A stretch of DNA of 64,000 nucleotides from Prochilodus magdalenae (Eukaryota; Chordata; Actinopteri; Characiformes; Prochilodontidae). This document shows, one piece after another, positions 49,631 through 61,801 of the stretch. A program made the position numbers and the translations under genes. The DNA lies in contig JAMWET010000573.1 of the NCBI GenBank assembly GCA_024036415.1, forward strand, positions 310,001 through 374,000, given 5' to 3'. The notes under the pieces are model-generated. The model ran no database searches, was not told the DNA's origin, and saw only the letters and a program-made list of their open reading frames with translations. How positions within the stretch are numbered: position 1 is the first letter of the stretch; the number at the start of each line of letters is the position of its first letter.

Positions 49631-49769
49631 CTCACCATAGAGGTGCAGCTTAGTCTAACAAGTACAGACTGTAGTCCTGTTTCCCTGTATACTTGTTACC
49701 CTGTTCTGCCTGCACAGGTAGTAGAGCAGGACTGCAGTGCGCTTGTATGACTATATATGTATAATGTGA

Positions 49770-49810
<41 letters not shown>

Positions 49811-49815
49811 TGTGT
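49770..49815. repeat. (GT)n-(GA)n compound microsatellite
   Basis: GT units pass directly into GA units, with a GGGA interruption near 49,800. Confidence 0.85.
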
Positions 49816-49849
49816 ATATAAATATGTAAGTGTATATATAGTACAGGAA

Positions 49850-52400
49850 TCTACCTATTAATTAATTAATTACTGATTTATTTAGCTTACAGTGTTGGTG
49901 ATGGAAAAGGAATCATTGGTCTACAATGCAAATATTATTATTTTTATTATCCAAAACCACCAGCGGACCAGTGAGTACATCTCTTCTGAGTTTCATGTGA
50001 AATGCTGATACAGGTAAAATAGTGGCAAACATAAGATACGTTTTCTTTGTGAATTATTTTGCCCAAAACCCTCTGCCTCTGCTCATCTGCAATGAATATG
50101 CATTATTATATTATATGCAATATTTTATTATTATAAAAAATCTATTTTTTAAAAACTCTCATGAAACAATGTCTCAGGCATCATGAAGTGTATTTAAATA
50201 ATTTTGTGTAATAACTTTCAGTCAGGGAGCTTTCAGAGACATTCGATGTCTGGCTCCCATCACCACCACTGTGAATAATCCTGACTCTAAAGTTTAAACC
50301 TTAACCATGAAATTATAACACCATAAATAAAAAATAAAAGTCTAAAATAAATATAGTCTAGTTACCCTGTATGTGTGCTCTCTGCACAGTGTGTTCACTT
50401 AGAAAATCATGTAAATTCTTAAATATGGAAAATTATGTAAATGATAATGGAAAAAAGACAAATATCTGCTAAAGCTGCTTTTTAACTTGGTAGCTCATTA
50501 CAGACTCATTACAGTGGGTGTGGTAAGATTTAGTTATCTATATTTACCTAAAAATATATAGTATTTTCTTGATGATATAGTAAAAGTATTGGGTTAATAG
50601 ACAACATATAAACACTGCCATGTTGGAGTTTCTAGCCCTGGTTCCATGTAAGCTCAGTATCTTTAGCTCAGCATTGGGATTCTGGGTAGTACAGTAAAAT
50701 AAATAAAAGTTACAGAACAACCATGAATGTTTATTATTCAGTAATTTAGTTATCAGTTTTGAGCAATTAGCCACATTATTCTGAAGAACTGGTGTTTTAA
50801 CCTGATGTGAGTTGCAGAAATTTAGAGAACAAGATCAAAATTACTGGAGCTGTATTTTTATATCTATAACTATAGCTTATAACTAGATCTGTACATCACA
50901 CTGTGCCTGACCAATTAAAGACATGACAAACAAGTAACTAGAAACAAGTAGCTATATCTTTTACAGCATTAATATTGCATTATTTAAGAAATGGCTAAAC
51001 AACCCTATTATTATACAGTATAAGAATTCAAAGGAATTGGGGTGATGTGACGATTAAGCAGATATTATGCATATAATATAATATAATATAATATAATATA
51101 ATATAATATAATATAATATAATATAATATAATATATGTTAGCGGCTACAATTATTGAATTTCCCGTTATTACTCACTTTTTACCTCAAAATGTTTAAAGA
51201 TTTATTGAATTTTTTTTATAAATGGTAATTTTATTTATTTATTAAGAGTTTGTTAATATTATTTTTCAGTGTTTTTACCAACAATCATGCAATTACTATG
51301 TTAATAAAATATGTTACCATAATGTTACCGTATCCATATTCCACACGTGCTACTGATCTGTAATGTGCTGTGTTGCTATATGGCAACAATAATTTAATTT
51401 TGTTGAAATTGACAAAGGTCATTTTAGTCTTTTCTCTAGCGAAACTAAAAGCTTTCTGAGTGGTATACTTTTATCTGATCAGATGCTTTCCTGCTGTGGT
51501 TTGTGCTGTTTTTCCACACACACATCACATGGTGAGCTCTGACCTCTAAAACCTTAAAAGTTTGTGTTTAATTCAACACTGGTACACAAAACATAACCAA
51601 AAACCGAAACTGAACCAGTGGGAAGGTAACATTCTTTTATCATTAATACATTTTAAGGGTTTAACATAAAGTGATAAAATTGTAGCTTTAAGGCAAATGG
51701 GATGTGACAATAGACCTACAATCTGAGATGCATACAATGACCGTAAAAAAGAACAACCCTTCATTAGACACATAGGACGCAGATATTTTCACATACTTTT
51801 TAACATGTTTTTATTGCCATATGGCAAAACACTGAAAAGTAACGCACAGTAATGCACCCCCTGCAGACTAGTTGTATGTTTAATTATGTAATATTTGAAA
51901 ATGTTTATTTTATTAGTATTGCAGTGAGGCATTAAAGAATTACAAAATGATTCAGTTTATTAAATTGTTAGAGATATAAAGAACTGTGGACATGTATTTC
52001 CCTTGGTAGGTGAAGTGTATAATAAAGTGTGTGTAAAGTTTTGTATTCTTGGTGTCAAGTAGGCTGTTAATATATTATTTGTGAAGTCTTTCTTTATTGT
52101 CCATTAAATATTGTCCTTTCATGCACTGAACTGAAACTCCCAAACAAGCTCCATTTTAAATTGCAAACTAATTTGCAAACAAAAAAATGTGACCCAACGG
52201 GTGCAGTGCTGTCAATGTTAGTCCCACTCTCAGATTGTGCAGGTTTTTTTCTTGCTGTACCACAACTCTACACACAGTCATCAAGGCTGGTATGTGCTTA
52301 GAATGTGTGTATAAAAATGTGCTATTAGAGGTAATCAGGAACAATAAATGCTGATAAATTTACACTGATATGCATAATATTTTTTGAGCTACACATACAG
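49850..52400. other. Intergenic, nothing recognised except microsatellites
   Basis: Very AT-rich DNA upstream of kctd5 with the (AATAT)n array. No conserved exon or mobile-element end was identified. Confidence 0.5.
51073..51134. repeat. (AATAT)n pentanucleotide repeat
   Basis: About 12 almost perfect five-base units in intergenic AT-rich DNA. Confidence 0.9.
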
Positions 52401-52404
52401 AAGT

Positions 52405-52860
52405 AGTGTCTTAGTATGGCATTGGGCCGCCACGTTTGCTAATGCAACATGCCAGATGTCTCGGCATGGGAGTTTCTAATAGTGTGCCGCAATAATCCAT
52501 CCCATGCACCTTGAATATTCTTACACAACTCAGATTTTGCTGTAGGGGTGAAGATGGAGTGGCAACAGTCCTTCTGCACGTGTGAAGTATGACAACAAAC
52601 CGCTCATCTTGCACCTGATCACGGTGTCTCCTTTCACGGATACATTGGCTGTTTCCACCAAGACTAAAGCGGGACACGACACTGAAGACTTGAGTGACGC
52701 GGATGTGGTGTTAAGGACACTCGTCAAAACCGTCTGCGTGCATGTAGTCCTGCGTCTTGCAGTTGAATCACTGCTCACTGAATGCAATCGTGGCTGTAGG
52801 GGTCAGTCAGGAACTGCGATAAGGCGTTTTCTTGTTTACGTCACATGCGCAGCTGAGCAT
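52405..52860 (-). pseudogene. Internally deleted Tc1-like element, copy 3
   Basis: The minus strand reads SRFSLGGNSQCIRERRH, then QDERFVVILHTC, a deletion junction, and ends MPRHLACCISKRGGPMPY, the C-terminus of a Tc1-group transposase. It lacks the second catalytic Asp and the Glu. Similarity to copy 1 continues past the coding part into TTACGTCACATGC-type flanking sequence, so the copies share ends as well. Confidence 0.65.
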
Positions 52861-53043
52861 AAAATTTGATTGGTGCGACTATTGGTGCAATGAGATTTTG
52901 AGTGATGAGTGTATAAAGTCGAAGGAGAACCTCTGTCTCACTTTGGCCTATTTTGCCTATTTGTCCACTGCAGTTTTACAGTTATACTATACTAGGGGAC
53001 TGTATCCTTCAAGTGTAAATCCTTCCCCTCACAGTTATATCTT

Positions 53044-53715
53044 AAACTGCTCAGCCATAACATTAAAACCACCTCCTTGTTTCTACACTCATTCTCCATT
53101 TGATCAACTCCACATACTATATAGATGCACTGCGTAGTTCTACAATTACAGACTGTAGTCCATCTGTTTCTCTGCGGGCTGAAGAGTGTGAGAGGATCAG
53201 ACACAGCAGTGCTGCTGGAGTCTTTAAACACATCATTGTCACTGATGCACTGAGAAGAGTTCACCAACCAAAACTATCCAGCCTTCAGCATCCTATGAGG
53301 ACCATCCTGTGACCACTGAGGAAGGACTAGACGATGACTAAAACACTGCACAGCAGCAGATAAGCTATCGTCCCCGACCTTACGTCTACAAGGTGGACCA
53401 GAAAGGTAGGAGTGTCTAATAGTGTGTACATTAAGTGGACACAGTGTTCATAAACTCCAGCAGTACTGCTGTGTCTGATCCACTCACACTAGCACAACAC
53501 ACACTAACACACCGCCACATCAGTGTCACTGCAGTGCTGAGAATGACCCACCACCCAAACAATCCGCCTGCTCTGTGGTAGTCCTGCAGGGGTCCGGAAC
53601 ATTGAAGAACTGGGTAAATGGGGGTTAACATCGTATGCAAAGGTGGAGCTGATAAAATTGATAATGAGTGTAGAAACAAGGAGGTAGCTTCAAATATTTT
53701 AGGGCTGATAAACTG
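53044..53715. mobile_element. Palindromic MITE of about 670 bp with long inverted arms
   Basis: The left arm (CTCAGCCATAACATTAAAAC, CACCTCCTTGTTTCTACACT, CATTCTCCATTTGATCAACT) is mirrored on the right by GTGGAGCTGATAAAATTG, ATAATGAGTGTAGAAACAAG and GAGGTAGC...AGGGCTGATAAACTG. Inner words (GCAGTGCTGCTGGAG / CTCCAGCAGTACTGCTGTG) are also mirrored. There is no transposase. It resembles a highly repeated family I recall from characin and catfish genomes. Confidence 0.75.
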
Positions 53716-54888
53716 TGTATACATACATACATACATATATATATATATATAAGTGTATATTGGTGCATGACCTCTCATATTTATTTCAACAGTACCCCAA
53801 AGTTTGAAAAATCATGATGTCTTGTCCATATATGGATAAACCACAGCTGCTCTGAGGTTAGTCTTGTCCCTAATGATTGGTTAATCTGGGAAATTAAGCC
53901 TTTCCACACTGAAATTTATTATGGGATATGGAAAAAGAAACCTTCCAAAAACTACAGAGGTCTCGACCTTGGTATCCTCACAGCTAGTCATGGCCATGTT
54001 GGCCCTGGAGACCTTTTGTTCTTTAAAAATAGCACTATGGAAATAATTAGCACATTGTCCGTTATGTAAATGCCTTGCCCCATGCCCCAAAATAAACAAA
54101 GCATGCTTCTCTCTTCTACTCTGTCATATAAGTGTTGTTTTTAACCACAAGACCTCGTAGGCCTATGTGGGTCACAGCACAAAACAGGTTTATTCTGGGC
54201 ATTTGGTTACATACAGACATCCAGGAAAGCCTAATTACGAATCACTGGTCTCATTTGAATGCTTTTTAAACTTGACTAATCATTTTAATCCACCTTAACT
54301 GTGTGCATCACACCTGGCCACAGAAGCAGCAGAAGGAGAGGGATATAAAGTGAAGACTGTGAAAATCTATCGCATTTAGTGGGGCAGGTTCACCTCAGTA
54401 ATCTGACCAGCTATTCATGCAAAGCATTTGTTTGTAGAAACGTACACACAGTGCTTTGTCTGGTTCTAAACTTGGTGTACTGCCATTCTTTTTATTGATG
54501 GTGAGAACTGCTTACCCTTTATCATGCTAACTTTAGCAACCAAACCGAGAAAGGTGGTGTAGTTGTATTAACTTGGAGCCCAGCAAATCAACTCTTATGG
54601 TTTTAAAATATTAAACATTTTAAAGTTGCTACTATAACTTATAAATAGTTTTCACTGACATTATTTTCACGTCTGAAAAGGGAAACACTTTAGGTCACAG
54701 TGAAATGAAAGGGCTAGAACGGGTCTTTAGATGCCGTCAGGGATTCCTCCGAGGGGAATTAGTGAGGCCAAGTGGAAGAGGGCTTGTTAAAACCCTCTTT
54801 GAAATGGGCCAGTTTCCGGGATGGGATTATTTCTTTAACATCTGCTCACTAGGTCAGAGACCCGTCCTGATTCTCTAAAATACACTTA

Positions 54889-55735
54889 TCTGACCAAAAG
54901 TATGTGGACACCATTCCTAATTATTGAGGTCTGGCGTTACAGGCACAGTCATTGCTAAAAGGTGTATCAACTCAAGTACACAATTACATAGCCTCCCTAG
55001 ATAAATACAGACAATGGAATGGAACGAAACCGCTCATTGACTTTAAGTTGTGCACTGTTACAGGATGCCATCCTTTATCACATGCAGTTGGTGATAAAGT
55101 TGGTCTTGTTAGATCTGTGTTGGGGTGTAAGTGTTATTACTGTGAAATGTAACTTCCTAGGAGCAACAAAAGTTAGTTACAGCCACATAGTTATACTCTG
55201 TTATATCACTCAGCTCCAGACTGCCTCTGGTAGCAACATCAACACACAAATTGTGAGCTTAATAAAATGGGTTTTAATGGTTGAGCAGCGGCACACGAGC
55301 CTAAGTTCACTTTATGCACTGCAATGCAAATGTAGGCTGGAGTGGTTTCTGGAGCAGTGGAAAGATTTTCTTAGGAATCTAGCCGTGGGTGACATCTATC
55401 AGAATGCACAGTGCCAGTTTGGTGAGGAGGGGACAGTGCCTGGGGCAGAGTGTGGGCTCCTTAGTACCAGTGAAGGCCAATGTTAATGCTACAGCACACA
55501 GACACTTTGGACAATTATATGCTTTCAACCATTTGGCTACAGTATAATTAAGGCCTTTTTCCTGTTCCAGCCTGACTACACCCCTGTGCACCAACTAAAG
55601 TCCTTTACAAAACAGTTTGGTTTATTGTGGTTGAACTCCAGTGGCCTGCGCAGAGCCCCACTGAACACTTTGGAATAAATCGGATTGTGAGCCAGGCCTT
55701 CTTTTCAAACATTAGTGCTCTTTTCACTGAACAGG
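54889..55735 (+). pseudogene. Nearly full-length dead Tc1-like element
   Basis: It begins with a Tc1-type terminus (TGACCAAAAGTATGTGGACA). Decayed words then follow in the order of a fish Tc1 transposase gene: AGGAGCAACAAAAG, AACTGCCTCTGGTAGCAAC, CTGGAGTGGTTTCTGGAGCA, GGGCTCCTTAGTACCAGTGA, then codons for QPDYTPVHQ and VELQWPAQSP. It ends in GAGCCAGGCC, before the usual 3' terminus. Many indels break the frame, and the catalytic-region motif NPIEHLW is lost. Confidence 0.7.
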
Positions 55736-56682
55736 CATAAATCCCACTGCCGCTCCCGTCCCAGAGTAAGGCAAGACATAAGTAACCCCCTTTATAATAC
55801 TGGAATTTACCACCCAATTGCTGTGCTATGCTGTCTTGGTACATGTAGAAAAAACAACTGGAAAATGTATTGTACTTAAATAAGAATAGCCTACATGCTT
55901 TTATTATAGGTGTTTATGTGAAACATTCTTTCATTTAATCATAAGCACACAAAACCCAAATAAATGTTCTTTAAATCTGACAATCAATTTAGCCTCCAAA
56001 TAAGGAAATGTACAATGTAAAATGAAATTTAAAAAATTATAATCATAGTTTACAGTGATAATTTCACATTCAAAGGCTTTACATCTTGGTACATACACAA
56101 TGACCCCTGCACATGAGCTCCTAAAACATGATTCATATATTAGAATTTAAATAACACAAGGAACAGCATGCTGAGCCACCCTCAGCATATAACTTTATAT
56201 AAGAATAAAAATATAAAAGGTGTGTATCCTTAGAACATCGCATTACTTTCTGTACATCACAGTCATATTCGGCCACAAAAACAGGTAGAATTTTAAATAC
56301 ACAAAGAAACTGGAAAAAGGAGCGAGTGAGAGACCGAGACAATGAATCATAAGAGGAGAAATACACATCTGTACTTGGTTAACTTGGAGAGATCCAGCAT
56401 TTCTATGTGTTTTTGGGATTGTGTAGCCATTTCAGTATTCAGATTGCACTTAAGATTTATTAACAGGCATGAATGGCTAACTTCACTAATGTAAAAAAAA
56501 GGCCCAAGGTTAACCTCCATTAAAGAAAAGAAAGAAAACAAGTACCCAAGTGAGGTTAAGCATTTTCAGAATTAAAGTAAAAAATTCAACAGCAGTTCTG
56601 TAAACCCAGTAAAACAAAACAAATGCCACATCTATTCCCAGAGCACAGCTTTTCATATACACAGCACTGAAATATTTACTCC

Positions 56683-59600
56683 TTTATTTTACAACATTTT
56701 TTAACAGCTGATTAAAATTTTATCACACCCCATTAACGTCTTCAAAATCTAAGACGCTGCAAGATGAACTGCTGTAGTTTGTTTTTGTCTCGTGGCAACA
56801 AAGAAAAAACAAAACAGAAACAACACATAGCTAGTACGTGTCAGAGATGAAACGTTCATAAGATTCACCAGTGGCTACACACATCATCGAGCTCCCACAC
56901 ATCACACTTCCACTGTCACTGATGCAGTACCCTGTGCTAAAGCCACCAAGGCAAACTCTGAATATTAATGATAACTGAAATGAGCATTGAAATGTAGGGG
57001 GTAGACACACTGATGGAAAAACCTACAGTTGAATCTTGCATTTCAACCTCATGCTGCAGGCCAGAATACAGTATAAACACAGTCTGCTCAAGATGGCATT
57101 GATCTTCTGCTTACAGACACTGAATGAAACAACCACAGATCTGTACCTAGACTACAGGCCAAAAGTACAAGCCAACATATTTAAAACAAAGTCCATTTGC
57201 CAACAACTCATTTGAACTAAAATTTCTCTTAACTATAAAGTCTATAAAAAGATCCATTGATTTCTGCTGCTTGGTTTAACACACCACTTAGGTAAAGCTT
57301 TTGTAGTCTTTTTTAGTTAGCGCCAAACATTTGTTTCATTTAGCATACCAAATTTAATTCCTGTTAGGCAGGAAAGTAACCAGGAGCAAAACAAATTAGG
57401 AAAGATTAGGTTATACACTAACATTTACATTTAAAACATTTGGCCTGTAGTGCATCACGTGCCCACAGTGTTAAAAAGCCCTCAGCCTTGGTAATTGCAA
57501 CAGTGAGGAACACCCGGTATTGAAGTAATGCTAAAATTCTAATTTCATTTTACTCCCACGCCTGTCATTTTCTTGGCTTATGTATAGTAATTAGTGATGC
57601 ACCGATCAGATATCAGGATCAGATACAGGTTCCGATATGAATTCAATTAGCTGGATCGGGTATCGGATGATTAGACTTTGCGATTAGGCGTTTTTAGTCG
57701 AATTACTATGCGATGTGTGCTATGCTGTCAATAGCATGTTTGCTATGAGGTGAACTAACACACATTTATAAGCAAACAACCTTGAAACCTTTGAGAGACG
57801 TGCAACCAAAGGCCAGAACTCTTACATAGTAGCTGCAGGTGTTAGCATTTCCCATTCGATTGCTCACCGGTTGCCCTTTGTCTCCCCAGGGTGGCCAAAG
57901 GTGGATCTGCAGGAACCAGACACCTTACAGTAGACTTAACTTACGAACAGGAACAACATGGAGAGAGCCAGAGTGTAAGCTGTAGGAATAATCCTAGTAA
58001 AGTATTGTTTATCTCCATCCTGGTGCCTTATGTCGCTCCAACATGGTGAAGTATATGGTCTATTCATTCCAAAATGGTATCTAATCGATACTGGGTATTA
58101 ACAAATATGAAAAGTTAATGTATCCGTGCTGGTATCGGAACTGGAAAAGCTGGATCGGTGCATCTCTGATAGTAATTCAATTTTACATCACGATATCAGA
58201 ACCTTTCTTGTCCTGTAAATAGGCTGTTTTCAATACAGTGTCTTTAAGACTGCTATATGTATATGGTCTTTGTTCTGAATGCCCCCTTGCATTGTGCCTT
58301 AACCAGACAGAGTGTAGGTTCCCATGTCACTACTGTTTTTAAACATGCTCTTGCCAAATTTGACTGCAGTATGGAGCAGAATTTTAAGTAAGCGCAATTG
58401 CCCGTGGATATGTTAGCCTCAGTGAACTTACTGCTTAGTCTCGCAAAGATTAAACATAACATCCATAAAACGGAATAACTTCTTTGTCTGACTGGAAGCT
58501 TTGCTTTAGAATTGTAGTGCATCTTCTTGTTGATTTTTGGTGTTGCTAGCAGTGTAGCATTTAGCTTGATGACTAGCAAGGTGGCAGGGAAAGGAAATGA
58601 AGTTGAATAAAGTAGTCATTTGTGATGGATGTAGCTTGCTACCAATGTGAACACCACAAATCATTAAGGTTATACTTTTGAGAAAAAAAAAAAGGGCCTT
58701 ATGCTTTTCTAATTTTTACCTTCTATTTAGTGTATTATACAGATTTTGTACATGAAAAGAGTCTGCAAAGTTATAAAACACAAAGCACACGGCAGAAGGA
58801 AACACATCCTCCTATGGCGCCTTGTGGGTATTCCAGCCATTTGCTTCATTACAAGCTGAGGTCATCTTGTAACACATTCCAATGCACAGAGAGCTAATAG
58901 AAATTAAGTTCTTAACTGATACGGCAAATGCCATTCTGGGACCGGCCATAGTGACTGGGTGAGGATGGGGACTTGTAGCAGGATCCCACTATACCCAATC
59001 ATAACAGAGGAAGCAACTTGGACAATGGCCCGACAATGTGCTCATCAGGGGGTGGGGCTTAAAGACACAGAAGCTTTAACAGAGCACGAATACAGATGAA
59101 TACAGATGTACAATATGAGAAAAACAGTTGTGTTTCGGGAAAATTCAGGCATGTAAATCCGTTCTAGCAGATCCCCCACAATAAATGATCAACGCTGATA
59201 ATGAGGATAGGCCCCCTTTAGCATTTGAAAGTAGTTTACTGCTATGGCTTCTAAACAGTTTTCCCCAACATTAAGTTTATAAAGGGAAAAGCCTCAGGTT
59301 TTAATGGCCAAAGTTGACACTTGTGTTCACACATTGCTAGTGCCTGGGCCATATCTTTGGAGGAAAAAAAATGAGCATGTTATTTAAATTGCAATTATCA
59401 TTTCCATCAGGTGGAACAGGCAGATATATGTAAATATGTTGGCTTTCGTGAGAAAAATGCTAACTTTACAATCATCCTATTCAACTTTACAGATTAGTTT
59501 CCATCATAAAGCGCCTTCTGCTGCAGATAACTTTGCTAAATATGCTTTTGAATTGGCGTTTTGTCTACCACCTAGAAAAATGATTGAAGTACCTGTGTGT

Positions 59601-60089
59601 ATCCTTTCAAGCGTACTGTACGCAAAGCCATTCTTAAACACTCAGTAAGCAGCAGAATTCACAACACAGAAATGTTAAAATATTTGGAGCGCTTAAAAAG
59701 GCAACAGGAATTAGCGCAGTGTGCGAAGTCTTACCCATCCAGTGGGGCTTTCAGCTATATACATTCACCCACACACACGCACATACATATAAACAGTGCA
59801 TTCGCTCATAGCCTTATTAGTCAGAGTCTAATTACAATTCAGCTGCATGTTTGCGTGATCTTCACCCACTGAGCAAGGTGCTACCACGTACGAGCACAGA
59901 GAACAAGCAAAGCGTCTATGGTTTGTTTCCAAGAAAGCAGATGATGTTTAACCTAATGTTGAAATGCTATTCTTTTAAACGAATGTTCAAGTGAACAGCA
60001 TGAGGATGTCTTAAAGAAGCATAATCAGTAAAAGGCTCAGTTCATACAGACATGTCTTGACTTCAGGAAAGAATTCTTCCTCCACCTCT
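56683..60089 (-). other. pdpk1: Possible pdpk1 3' UTR
   Basis: No gene is supported here. The first canonical AATAAA on the minus strand after the pdpk1 stop is at 56688-56683, with GU-rich sequence (TGCTGTGTATATG) just beyond it; a further AATAAA lies at 56460-56455. Human PDPK1 also has a multi-kilobase 3' UTR. A hAT-type insertion (57,592-58,168) interrupts the stretch. Whether transcription really runs this far is not shown by sequence alone. Confidence 0.3.
57592..58168. mobile_element. hAT-type non-autonomous element (577 bp) with exact target duplication
   Basis: The left end TAGTGATGCACCGATC and right end GATCGGTGCATCTCTG are inverted repeats of the hAT GATGCACCGAT class. They are flanked by identical 8-bp direct repeats ATAGTAAT at 57,584-57,591 and 58,169-58,176. 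Subterminal GGATCGGG/TATCGG words recur inside. No transposase frame is present. The exact duplication length is diagnostic for hAT insertion. Confidence 0.85.
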
Positions 60090-61763
60090 CTACAGGTCTG
60101 AAGTCTGATGGTTGTGGTAAATCTTTCTCCACACTTCTTGGATCTTCTCGCACCATTTGTCTGCATGGCCATTGGGGTCCATTAAGTAATAGGTTCTGTT
60201 TGGCTGCGTAGGGAAGATTCACAGATTAGAAGTGAACTGTATTTTAATTTCATCATGACTAAGCAAAATCCAAAACCATTTTTACACAGAGTTCACAAAA
60301 TCCATGTTTATGCATAACAATAAGGGTTTCTAACTGGGTCCTGGTTTAGACATAGAGTAAAACAGAACTTTACTATTTGATGCTTTTTTATTTATAGCAT
60401 TAATGTAATGGTTTATCTAAAGAGCCATCCACTCTAATGCGTGCCAAACCCAGATCCTCTATTAGATCACTGTAAGGAGCCCTTTATAGCACCTTTATTT
60501 TTATGGGGTCAGGTGACATGATTTGTTCATAGGTAAATGTTTATTTGCTGAATTCATCACATTAGAAGAAAAAACAAAACCATGAAATCTGATCTGTGCA
60601 GGATTTAAACACAGCAAATAAACAGAATTTGTGCACTAAAATTAGCAGAAACATGTCATTCAAGTTTCCTGTAAAGGACGTGTTAAATTGTTATATGCAA
60701 AAAAAAACCAAAATAACAGCATATTCAAATGTCTAACTAGGACTGTGAGTGCTGGATACATTTTGACAAACAAACAGTGGTTGAAACTATACCGTGTGGA
60801 CGAAGAACGTCTTGAAGTTCTTGGCCTCTGGTCGTAACTCTGGAGACCATGGAATCTCTCCCTTGAGGACTTTATTTACAGGATCCACATAGTATAGGTG
60901 TGGCCCCTCCGTTAGTAGCAGCTGCCTACGACGAGCAAATAACCCCTGTGAGGATACAGCAAAGCAAACAATAAGTTCATACTGCTGCCTTAGGCCAAAA
61001 GGTTACTGTCAATTTCAAGCCACAGACTACAGAGGGCGCTCTCTCTAAGGATGATGCCAAAACAAAAGTGTATTCAACACAAATAACAAACGTAAGTCAC
61101 TTGTACATAGCGAATACACACTTCAGTTAAATACATATAAGAAGTAGGTATAAGGAAAACACTCACCTTCCTTTTGTCAACTGGTCCCATTTTAAGTATC
61201 AAATTATTTTCAACAAACTGGTGCCTTAAAACCACAACAGAAACAGAGAAAGAACATAGTAACTATGATTTAATTATGATGTTTTTGACTGTTTTACACC
61301 AAGAAGACTAACGGAATTCATCAGTCCAAAAGAAATTTATTTTACAATCTGAATTTCCGGTTAGAAGCTGAATGGATACAAACAGGCATACTTAAACATA
61401 AACCTGTATAGACAGGAGAACTGCAAAGGCAATGTTTTACCACAATGCTGAAATTGCTGGCACCTACCAAGGATTTCCGCTGGTCTGTTTCTGCAGTAAA
61501 AGTTGCTTCTCTTCACTGGAGAACTGCAGATCCAGTTCAAAGGAGTTGTTATCCAGGCCGTGGATGTACTGCTCAATGTTGCTGCCGGACCTCAGCAAAA
61601 TACCTGGTACTGAGAGAGCCTGAGAGGAGCTGGACTGCACCACTTCCATGTTCCTGAACTGGCTCAAGAGGTCATCATACTGGGAAAAGAAAAATTCCAT
61701 ACAGCGAATGAGCACAGAGCTTAGCAATCTGCATACTAAATATAAATAAAATTTGTTCGTATA

Positions 61764-61801
<38 letters not shown>

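Noticed and set aside
57410..57450. Possible SINE tail (ACATTTACATTTAAAACATT)
   Set aside because: There is only one short word, with no tRNA-like promoter boxes upstream.
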